Shown: one piece after another, positions 55,001 through 63,431 of the stretch
Numbering within the stretch: the first letter of the stretch is position 1
How the letters are laid out: the number at the start of each line of letters is the position of its first letter
From: Ptychodera flava
Lineage: Eukaryota; Hemichordata; Enteropneusta; Ptychoderidae
DNA length: 64,000 bases
Assembly: GCF_041260155.1 (NCBI RefSeq)
Contig: NC_091935.1
Location: forward strand, 39,517,303 to 39,581,302
Direction: 5' to 3'
The notes under the pieces: generated by a model
Told to the model about the DNA's origin: nothing
Database searches by the model: none
Seen by the model: the letters and a program-made list of their open reading frames with translations, nothing else
Translations under genes and position numbers: made by a program

Positions 55001-57169
55001 CTTATACCCACGTGAAAGGAAAAGTTCATTAAGGGAGATATAGTGGTTTTTTATCAGTAATGCTATATGTTTTTATATAATAACCAAAACCACTACCGGG
55101 GTCGAGCCCAGCATCTTCATCATGTAAAGCAAAACCTATAACCTGTACTCTACGAGAACAAGATACAAGTAAAGGATGCAATAGGTTAAGATGGTAGTGC
55201 TATGCAGGTACTGATTGACTCATAATCTTCAATTGAAAATTATAAATCAATCAGTACCTGCATACTGTAGGGTATGGAAATCCGGTCACGACATGCGACA
55301 TGCGACCTGCGACTTCAAAACTGCGACCTGCGTCCTGCGAGTTTGAAACATGCGACCTGCGATTTCGGCATTTAGACCTACGTATAGTGTAACCTGCGAC
55401 TTCACAACAGCGACCTGCGTCCTGCGTGTTTGTCAAACTGCGACCTGCGACTTCACAACTGCGACATGCGACAACAACACGTAACGTTTCATGGTGTTTT
55501 CCTCAGTATTAGATTGGAGGCGTCTTGCGTGAACTTTAATCCTTTGAGCGTCAAAGTCTATTTTTGTCCCCTTTATATAATAAACCCCTGTCAATTATTC
55601 TCCAATTTTTTCAAAAATTTTTGGAAAATCCTGTAGCCAATGAAATGTGATGTCGATTTGGTCCAAAATTATCAAAAAATTACAGAAAATTCATACAATT
55701 GGTAAAATTTTGCACGAAAATTTTGGTGGGAGAAAATTACAGCGCTCAAAGGGTAAAACGTGGAAAGGAGATTTAATGTTCAACATCGATCAATTAATAA
55801 GCCATTGCTTTCGCTTTGGTAAATCGTTCACCAAGTCTGGCAAAACTCAATTCATGTACACACCAGTTCACTCATTTTCATCTGGAGAGATAATACTATA
55901 ATATGTACATATTATTTTTTGTGTGTATATAATATTTTAGATCATATGGGCAGAAAAGTTCCAGAAACTAATTCTGATGTAGACGTTTAAAACCCTATTG
56001 CTATTGCATTGTTTCAGATCAGTTGGCCTTTCGTAAGAAGGAAAATAAATTTGTGCTTTTCGTTTGTGGAATTCTCTACCGTCACACCTTCGTGCACTTC
56101 TATCGCTGGTTGAATTCTTTCGCTAGGCCGATTTTTGCGTAGGCCAGCGGTGCGAAAATTATGCTCTGGTCGCGAGAATGCGGTAAACCGGCTGTTTTAA
56201 ATACAGTGCAATGGTGTCCCTCGTGTTTTCAGGCTCGTGTTCACAGCAATGGTGCGAACAAATCAAGACTGATGCCGGGGACTGATGTCGCAGTTTGACA
56301 AACACGCAGGACGCAGGTCGCTGTTGTGAAGTCGCAGGTTACACCTTGGTCTAAATGCCGAAGTCGCAGGTCGTATGTTTCAAACTCGCAGGACGCAGGT
56401 CGCAGTTTTGAAGTCGCAGGTCGCAGGTCGCATGTCGTGACCGGATTTCCATAGTAGGGAGACAGCCAGAAACTGTATTTTATATCTTGAAAAACACTAT
56501 CAACAATTGCAGCTTCTGCCCTGTTACTAGGCCCCCTTGTTGGGGTTTCCACAGAATCTCATAAATGAGTATCATACATGTTTAGATTTTTTCTAGATGA
56601 AAGTCATGAAATGTGACAAAATCGTTCTAGATTTTGTTTAATTATTGGTAACATTAGAACAATTGGATGACATTAAATTGTTAAATCGTTTTTTGTGAAC
56701 GCAGCCTAAACAGTAAATTTCTTTGTTAAAGGCACACCACCTTGTATGTGCTTTTATCTGGGAGATTCTAATGTGGCGGTAATAAAATTATCGTCCAAGA
56801 TTTTCTTTTATAATTTGATGTACAGGATAAAAGTCACATTAGGTCTCAGCTGTTACAGTAATTCAATTGAAATGTTAAACCATACAAAGAAAATTATTTT
56901 ATATTTTGATATATCATTTACGTACCATCCTTGGCAGTTCTTGCTTTGTGCACTGAACTCCACGGACTTGGTTCATCTCGGTTGTTGAATGACAGCATCA
57001 ATTCATACTCAGTAAATGCAAGCAACTCAGTAATTGTGAATTCTCTGGAGATGCTATCATTAACTATCGTTTCAATATATTTATCTTGCGTATTTGCTCT
57101 CCTGTACCTCAAATGGAACTTCTCGATGAATCCCGCATCATCGCATTTGATCTTGGATGGATCAGGCAC
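49026..57169 (-). CDS. Fibronectin III receptor, probably receptor-type protein tyrosine phosphatase (partial, 9 exons)
   Basis: Nine minus-strand exons have GT/AG borders and join without a phase conflict: 56926-57169, 54549-54655, 53945-54134, 53169-53298, 52383-52635, 50045-50090, 49585-49699, 49353-49438 and 49026-49192. In order they encode the second half of one FN3 domain (FHLRYRR, then LLAFTEYELMLSF and EPSPWSSVHKART). A full FN3 follows (GPEKPMTVEVMDTKDTEIKL to TLEDLSPGTVYNIKVNA). Next is a membrane-proximal domain (YYITALLPLYGLPQKFIIGD, then GYTNVPLTLGRQYSVYYGLK and SEING) of the kind found in receptor tyrosine phosphatases. Then come a single membrane helix (TVTIIVSVIALVLILCLITV), a basic stop-transfer segment (RRQNPRKRRNEHEE), and a tyrosine-containing cytoplasmic tail ending YTGLVEEL. 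No phosphatase catalytic exon is seen below 49026, so the family call rests on the GYxNxPL...YxVYY...NG region. Further N-terminal exons must lie above 57169. Confidence 0.75.
49585..49699 (-). CDS. Exon encoding the membrane helix of the FN3 receptor
   Basis: The exon starts in phase 1 after acceptor TGGTTTACAG and ends at donor GTGAGT. It encodes AVVKGNVCHSWS, a ~23-residue hydrophobic helix (TIIVSVIALVLILCLITVLV) and YTIRR. One helix with a basic cytoplasmic edge fits a type I receptor. Confidence 0.8.
50458..50664 (+). mobile_element. Hairpin-plus-MITE composite, copy 2 (truncated)
   Basis: A ~120-bp near-perfect hairpin lies at 50458-50577: CACACCCAGCGACGGTATAC, CACGAGATTTTGACCAGTTC, and the inverse ending GGTATACCTTCGCTTGGTGTG. 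It is followed by the MITE start (TATTATATCATAACAGTATA, TTGAAATTCTGGTGTGGAAC), ending near CTGAGAGCT. The right MITE end is lost. It lies in an intron of the FN3 receptor gene. Confidence 0.75.
50940..51590 (+). pseudogene. Immunoglobulin-like exon relic (weak)
   Basis: On the plus strand, frames contain VIERNDIGQRYVKYKLTFNE and, in the next frame, HAGDADDYTCHVTNE. The YKLTF...DA.DYTC.VTN spacing is that of the E to F strands of an Ig domain. Stops and frame changes lie on both sides. It is opposite in strand to the FN3 receptor gene that surrounds it. A later frame (NPKESRSYKDYSWGHDEDFV) is not recognised. Confidence 0.3.
55203..55262. repeat. Hairpin next to the foldback element
   Basis: TGCAGGTACTGATTGA and its exact inverse TCAATCAGTACCTGCA are separated by a ~28-bp AT-rich loop. 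It ends ~10 bp before the foldback element. Confidence 0.75.
55273..56453. mobile_element. Foldback element with ~170-bp arms of GCGACCTGCGAC repeats
   Basis: The left arm (55273-~55446) begins TATGGAAATCCGGTCACGAC and then carries many copies of ATGCGACCTGCGACTTC-like 7-10 bp motifs. The right arm (~56287-56453) is its inverse, with only a few differences, ending CCGGATTTCCATA. The arms include the same non-repeat pieces (TTCGGCATTTAGACC), so one is a copy of the other. The ~840-bp centre holds a small TTAA-type MITE and unrelated DNA. It lies in an intron of the FN3 receptor gene. The architecture is like foldback (FB) transposons. Confidence 0.8.
55540..55752. mobile_element. piggyBac-type MITE, copy 2, inside the foldback element
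   Basis: The ends TCCTTTGAGCG and CGCTCAAAGGG are inverted. TTAA is present on the left (55536-55539) and degenerate (TAAA) on the right. The interior shares TTTGGTCCAAAATTATCAA and GGTAAAATTTTGCAC with the 47.1-kb copy. Nested within the central region of the foldback element. Confidence 0.7.
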
Positions 57170-57223
57170 CTGTCAAGGTATAAATTAAACTAGTAAATAA
57201 TCAATAAGACCAATAGTCCTAGT

Positions 57224-57224
57224 C

Positions 57225-57266
<42 letters not shown>

Positions 57267-57299
57267 CCAGCTACTACTACTACTACTACTACTACTACA
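57224..57299. repeat. (CAA)n and (CTA)n microsatellites
   Basis: About 14 CAA repeats (57224-57265) are followed by about 9 CTA repeats (57271-57298). Confidence 0.95.
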
Positions 57300-57502
57300 G
57301 TGAAGACGTGTATATGAGGTGCTCCGTATCAAGGCAAGATTTTGGTAGACTGAGAAGACATCCCTCGCCAATCTTCACTGATTTGTGTTGTCACCAAGCT
57401 CTACTTTCGGTTAGTTATCATTTTTGTCGTTTTTGGTCGGTTTTGTGGTCGATTTTGTTGGATTCTATCTTTACCGTGGCCAGGCAAGGCCAGTGAGGCA
57501 AG

Positions 57503-57799
57503 ATGGCGTCCGCAAGCCAGGTGTTCAGAGGTCTCACTCGAAAGCATGGTTTGAAATGTTCATCTGTTGAGGGTGTGAGAGTTGATACATACGTAGGAGA
57601 AATTGCAAAAATCACGGGACCTGGAAATATTATCGCTGCGTCTCGTGTTAACGGTGCAGTAATTGTGTCTTTAAGTTCAACTAGTTGGGTTGAAACTGTT
57701 TGTTTAGACGGATTTGAACTAGATGGTTGTTGGGTTTCGACAGAACCCTTGGTAGCAATGCTAACTGACGTTGGGGGCGCTGCAGGGTTGAGGTATTAA
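57503..57799 (+). pseudogene. LINE ORF1, N-terminal part
   Basis: The frame starts MASASQVFRGLTRKHGLKCS and continues VRVDTYVGEIAKITGPGNII, AASRVNGAVIVSLSS and LDGFELDGCWVSTEPL. The sequence SASR.N.A.VVFL....V..L...G....V.V.PL is the typical N-terminal domain of zinc-knuckle ORF1 proteins of L1/Tx1-like LINEs. It ends at a stop at 57797-57799, and the next block of the protein appears only at 58750. Confidence 0.65.
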
Positions 57800-58740
57800 A
57801 GCTGACATAAAACTGACTCTCTTATCAGATTACCAGAACGGCTGTTAGTGCGAAACTGAGAAGGTGTACTGCCATCGTTGGCGACTCAAGTGCTAGCTTT
57901 GATTATCAATTTCATGTACCAATTGTATATTGACTAGGTAAGGAAAGTTCTTCCAATGAGATTAGCAGTTGAAATGTTCATAATGTTATTATAGTTCACA
58001 CGCCATGAGTACGCGTGTTTTGAAATTACACGTGGCATCACCATTACTCGAACAGCTGAACCTAATTTCCGATCCCAAATTCCACCGTGTCATTCCGTAA
58101 AATTCATGAAAAAAGGCTACCTGCCAAAGTTGCAGTGAAACATTCAATAAGTGATAAATTTGTATGAATTATTGAATAACTTATAGTTGCCGCGTAGAAA
58201 GTACCGTGTACAACATATACATAGCCTGGAAAATAACATTGCAAGTACGCGCGCACACGGAGCATGTCATGTGGGTGCAAACCTGTCATAGTGGTGCCAT
58301 TGCGACATACATCCTCTATGGTTACGTCTGTTGTACTAACAAATTATAATTAGTTGTGAAAGTTATGCACAGCGGCATGCATAATTAATTGTGAAATTCA
58401 ATGAAAGGACTTTTTAAAACAGGATGTGATTGGCTAATTTTGACCTTTGACCTTTATCATATTTTTATAGCGTAATTTTGCGTATAATCCAAGTGGATTC
58501 ATCCTCAAAATGGGATTAGACATAGAAATGCTACAAATGCAATGAAATAGCTTCTTTTACACATGAAAAACAAACATGTCATTTTGGGTGTAATGGTGCA
58601 ATTTGTAAACATTGCATGTGGACCCAAAATACAGTGAAAAAATAAAGTCGTGCATAATCAATGTTTGATAGCTGTCATATTTTCACTTTTCAGGTGTAAG
58701 TGACCCAAATTTAACTGACTTTTTTCAGGTATCTCATTAG
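57800..58740. other. DNA inserted within LINE ORF1, nature unknown
   Basis: About 0.94 kb separates two consecutive blocks of ORF1. No terminal repeat pair or known tail could be identified. A minus-strand frame (58104-58289) has no recognised domain. Confidence 0.35.
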
Positions 58741-58747
58741 CATAATA

Positions 58748-59842
58748 ATTGGTTGGCATTGCTACCCTTGGTGAAACCCGCAACAAAGGTCATACTTTCG
58801 GGAGTACCTCCCGTCATTCAAAACCACGTTCTCATAAATGAACTAAACAAGTGTGGTATAGAGTTGTCGGTGGTGTTAAGACCATTCCTTTAGGTTTCAA
58901 GTCGGAAAGATTGAAGCATGTCAAATCTTTCCCACGTCAAATGTATATTTTGCCATCAGTCTCTGATGATGAATTATTGGGATGTTACCATGTTACGTTT
59001 GAGGACAAATCTTATCGTATTTATTTGTCATTTGATGAAGTGAGATGATTTAACTGCCATAAGATTGGTCACATAAAAAGCAATTGTCAGGGGTCAAAGA
59101 CAGTCGTTGATAAGGAAATTGCTACAGATAATCAGGAAAAAAACGAGCGAGAAAGATGATTACAATATCGAAAACGCCACTGATATGGTTGACGAAAATG
59201 AATATGCAACGATGGAAAATATTCAACGCTATGGTACACCTGTTATTGACAATGAAGTAGCCAATAATGACAAAAGTGATGACATAAGCGATAATTGCAC
59301 GATGAGAGGTCGGTCATCACTACTGATAAAAATACTGATGGCAAACGAAACAATACGACACAAAGTGACACAGGTGATAAAGACGACGTTTCAATATTAT
59401 CGACCAATGACAATAGCGAGTCTATCTCAAAAAAAGTGACACATTTAATACCGAAACTTAACAATGGCCACACTTCAACAGAAAATGTTAATAAGATGGA
59501 AACCGACAACAAAGAAAACCCTCGTGCAAACGATAAAAAATCTACTAACGAAAAGGCGCTCCCATCAGAGATTTTGCCTGCCGATAAAGACAACTTCAGT
59601 GTTGAAGAGAGGGTACTAACCCCCTTCTTCACCTTTCCCACCCTCTCCCATATTTTCGCCAGCCTAAGATTACACGACTTCGTCTGATTCTCAACAACCA
59701 ATTTCCGTTCAGCTTTCTGATTCGTCTCTTTCCGGTCCATCAACTCTCTTTAGTGAAGAGGTCAGTATCTCTCAAGATCTTTTTGCTACTCGTCAAGAAG
59801 ACGATCACGATGAAACGACGTCCATGACATCAGAACTATCCG
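58748..59842 (+). pseudogene. LINE ORF1, C-terminal part with zinc knuckle
   Basis: The blocks are VKPATKVILSGVPPVIQNHV, then IPLGFKSERLKHVKSFPRQM, YHVTFEDKSYRIYLSFDEVR, and a CCHC-type knuckle FNCHKIGHIKSNCQ whose first cysteine codon reads TGA. A long polar Asn/Asp/Ser/Lys-rich tail follows (KLNNGHTSTENVNKMETDNK). It continues the protein that stops at 57.8 kb. Frame changes and stops make it non-functional. It is cut off at 59842 by the tail of another retroelement. Confidence 0.65.
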
Positions 59843-60470
59843 ATATAATAATAATAATATTAATAATAATAATAATCTTTATTACCCTTAATCATAATAA
59901 AATTACAATTCAATAATGAATGTACATCTGAGTTGTGCTGTGATAAACGGTAAATGGAAACGGAAAATAGCAAATGCTAGTCTAGTCCGTTCCCAAAGCC
60001 ATTTGATGTTAAAGCAAGAAAACGAAGAAGAAAAAAGAAAACTGAAGTATATCGAGGGTAGTGTACATGAAAGTAGTGGGATTGCAAAGTAACCTAATTG
60101 TAACAAAGTAACTAAGTGAATAGAAGAACAACTACATAAATAAATATATAACTAAATAGATACATTACGAGTAAGTAGAAATGCGTAAAAAAGAAAACGA
60201 TAAGAGAAAAAAAAACGTATATAAAATATATCTATATTTAAATATGATATACATATATGTAAAGTTGAATATAACTCATCATCACTTAAAAACAAAAAAC
60301 AAAAAAACAACAACAAAACATCTAGTGCAATTTCGGAGGTGTAAAGTTCTATGCAAATGAGAACAAGTGTAGCGAAGTGTAGCGACGCTAAATTAACACT
60401 ATACTTGAAAACTTAATGTGTTAGGAGTGTTGGTTTATATTTTATAAAGCATTCTGTAAAATTGTACATT
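59843..60470 (-). mobile_element. 3' end of an L2/CR1-type retroelement
   Basis: On the minus strand the sequence ends with AATAAAGATTATTATTATTA and a (TAA/TAT)n tail at 59843-59880. The body toward 60470 is AT-rich and non-coding. It lies directly against the broken LINE ORF1. The far boundary is approximate. Confidence 0.5.
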
Positions 60471-60519
60471 CAGTTTCTTTGATGTATTGTCAAAATAAAG
60501 CCAAGAGTGGCGTACTTGA

Positions 60520-60720
60520 TTGTTTGTCATGGAAGGATATGCCTGTGTAAAGCGGACCTACTGTCACAAACGCTCGGTGACCCCCGTGACCCGAAGACTG
60601 TACTACGAGGAATGCCCAGGCGGAACTCGCCGAAGTCACTTCATTATGCGGCCCGCGGTCGATCGCGTATGAGTTGCGTTTTGTTACATCGTACTGCAAG
60701 TCTCACCATTGTAGGGTAGC
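60520..60720. other. Short GC- and CpG-rich block
   Basis: This block stands out from AT-rich surroundings (GCGGCCCGCGGTCGATCGCG near 60650). No exon or RNA gene is recognised. A promoter or an old mobile element are both possible. Confidence 0.3.
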
Positions 60721-60844
60721 AGCTGATGATCACGTATTTTCCTCGACTGGCGAAGTCCTTTCTTCCACGTAAGTAACAGTATGCTGCCGCTTAATATAGC
60801 TCTCTGCCTGGCATAGCTCCCGGGGCATAGCTGCAGTACAGTAA

Positions 60845-61040
60845 GTTCGAGGTTTTGCCTGGGTATTTGGGTCGGACAGCAAATCTGGTTTTGTCGTCCA
60901 ACCCAGATACCCAGGCAAAACCTCGAGCTTCTGTACTGCAGCTGTGCGTGGCACTGCTGCATGCTGTAGCAGTGTGTGTAAAACTGCACAGTGGCTCGAG
61001 GTTTTGCCGTCCGACCCAAATACCCAGGCAAAACCTAAAG
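60845..61040. repeat. Three ~35-bp copies in inverted and direct order
   Basis: GAGGTTTTGCCTGGGTATTT-GGGTCGGAC at ~60849-60879 is present inverted at ~60895-60925 and again inverted at ~61007-61036. CTGTACTGCAGCTG-like motifs also recur beside them. The first two form a strong hairpin. Probably part of a small palindromic transposon. Confidence 0.7.
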
Positions 61041-61385
61041 CGCGAGCTGCTGTACTGATACTGCAGCTGGTCAGCCTCAACACGTACAGCATGCCACGCA
61101 GAGTTGCTGTATTGATATTGCAGTGAGATCGCACTGGTTTCGGTGTTTTGTCAATCATCATGTGTTGTTACAACATACAGTCACACGAAACGTACAAACG
61201 TATACTATATTGTCAGTAGACGCCTGCAGAGAAGACCACTAAGCAATAAGCTGAACCGCCGAGAAACGAAAGTTCTGCACGCAGAGGTTTAATAATCACA
61301 GCATGGCTATATCTATAGCTCTGCGTGGCAGGGCGCTGTATGTGTTGCCGGCCTTTTACGGCCGTGTAACGCCGGTAACACACCC

Positions 61386-61690
61386 CAGGGCTCGAAATAA
61401 CTTTTTCTCTTGTAGTCCCATTGCATTGGGCTACCATTTTCTGAAGTTGGTAGCCCAGTGACAAGGTCTGGTAGCCCATGCATGAATGAAGATTTTTTGT
61501 GAAGGATATTTTTATTTATATCTAGACAATGAAAGATTTATTTTTCATGATTCTATTCAGGAAGTGAATTTTCTAGTCATTTGACATCAATACCCGTACC
61601 CGCAGATCATCATAGCCTTAGGAGAACGGTGACGCCTCAAAGTTTGACAACCTATTCACACATACGCAGAGCTTGTATGCAATTTTTGCA
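61386..61690. mobile_element. hAT-like MITE, copy 2 (partial, opposite orientation)
   Basis: It starts CAGGGCTCGAAATAA and matches the right half of the 44.65-45.46 kb element in reverse: TGGTAGCCCA, GACAAGGTCTGGTAGCCCAT, CTTAGGAGAACGGTGACGCC and CCTATTCACA. The match fades near 61690 and the other end is missing. Confidence 0.7.
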
Positions 61691-61699
61691 GTGCTGTGG

Positions 61700-62565
61700 T
61701 GGGATCTGGAGGCTGTGTTTACAAACATCAGGGAAGGTGACAAGCTGCTATTGTAATTTTGAAATTTACTGATGCTACACAGGACTGGAGATTCTCATGA
61801 TTCATTATGATAATTGTACCGCTGTGATTCCCGGGGAAGGCAAAAATATCCCCATGTTTAGACAGATTCACAGACTGTTGTAAAAATTCTGAAAACATGT
61901 TTATAACACCATTCCTCTCTATCCCCATTTTTAAATTAGTTGGAAAATTATGCTTGAGTAAGATTGAGATTATATGTCATGCATATTTATTACCTGACGT
62001 CATATGAATTATTTATCGCTACTGAAACCCTGCACGGTTTACAAGTCAAGTCTGTGGGGAAAAGCATTCACCCCACTATCTGAGCACCAGCCCACCACCT
62101 AGCCTTGCAGTCTGCAGAAGTTTATTCCTTCAATTTATTAATTTTTGATATTTATATGCCCACAGACTTGGAGCAAGTCTACAGAGTGCAAAAATGTAGT
62201 CAGTTTTGTTCCTTGTTCTATTGGCAGCCTTGTATACATGGAGTGCATTTGGGGAAATTCCAAAATTTAATTTCTTGTACATAAATGCCCTTATCACACT
62301 TATGTTAACCATATTAATTAATGATTAATGTAATTAATATTTAGAAATAATGGGTGATGCCCTGACCATTATTATTCATTTATGGCCAAGGGCAAGCGGA
62401 AAGTCAAGAATTAACAAGGCTTGGCGAGCATGCTTATTTTGCTTTCAGTCTTGCCCAAGCGTATAGATAAATGTTAATGGTCGAGGCAGAGTCTTGTATT
62501 TTCATGATATTATCAACAAACCCTAGAAAACCATCAAGATTTACAAAAATTTCCCATGTGAAAAT
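61700..62565. other. No gene recognised
   Basis: AT-rich DNA with no supported exon or repeat. Confidence 0.4.
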
Positions 62566-62567
62566 AA

Positions 62568-62888
62568 AGCACACCTAGCAATGGTATACCACGAGATTTT
62601 GACCAGTTCACGACATATATGCACGAGCGATAGCGAGTGCATATATGAAGTGAACTGGTCAAAATCGAGTGGTATACCGTCGCTGGGTGTGATTTATTGC
62701 TATTATATCATAACAGTATATTGAAATTCTGGTGTGGAACGTCAAAAACGGATTTTTGCTCAAGCTGAGAGCTCGCGCGTATGCCAGCGGTGGTATATCG
62801 CCAATATACCACGGTTCTTTTCGCGTCTCGACCAATCGGATCGCTGTATTTACACCATCAATATACTGGTTTGATATAATATATATTA
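62568..62888 (+). mobile_element. Hairpin-plus-MITE composite, copy 3 (complete)
   Basis: The ~122-bp hairpin lies at 62568-62692 (CACACCTAGCAATGGTATAC to GGTATACCGTCGCTGGGTGTG). Next to it is a ~190-bp MITE with inverted ends TATTATATCATAACAGTATA and ATATACTGGTTTGATATAAT (~62700-62888). The same hairpin and MITE pairing occurs at 33.1 and 50.5 kb, so they move or amplify as one unit. Confidence 0.75.
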
Positions 62889-62889
62889 T

Positions 62890-63002
62890 TGCCTAAATAT
62901 ATGGGTTTATGTGCCCGAGAACAGGTGACAATATGCCTGACGCCAGGAGGGCAAATTGTCTCCTGCTGCGAGGGCACATAAACCCATGTATTCAGGCAAC
63001 AA
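62890..63002. mobile_element. Palindromic MITE, ~113 bp
   Basis: The left arm is TTGCCTAAATATATGGGTTT-ATGTGCCC. The right arm is GGGCACATAAACCCATGTAT-TCAGGCAA, an inverted copy with three mismatches. It directly abuts the composite element on its left. Confidence 0.8.
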
Positions 63003-63431
63003 TATTTTTATTACATGCCTCTTCATGGTTACAAATGCTATATGACATTTACAATGTAGTTATATGCAGGACATTTTCAAACAATTTTACCATTATCGAC
63101 CAACATCAAACGGATTTTAACGAAAGTAAAAAAAAAGTGTGTGCATGTATATTTTACATCTATCATTAAGCGTCTACTTAGATGTAGAAAACATTGAAGT
63201 GCTTCACTGGCCTGGGTCACCATGGAAACCAGTCAGTACATCGTTAACCGACCCACTAACTACCCAGATATTCCTTTTCAAATCAATTCACTGATTTGCA
63301 CTCACATTAAGGCATGTAATAGGCAATGCACGGTCATGCCCACCCTAAAAATTTGGCAAATCTGGAGATTTTTTAAAAAAGTATAATTTGGCCCACAAGT
63401 GCTTCATTTTGTTTTTGTAATTGATTATTAG

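Noticed and set aside
57489-57525. A host promoter and start codon with YY1 motif (AAGATGGCGTCC)
   Set aside because: The following frame is a LINE ORF1, so the motif is best read as the start region of that element.
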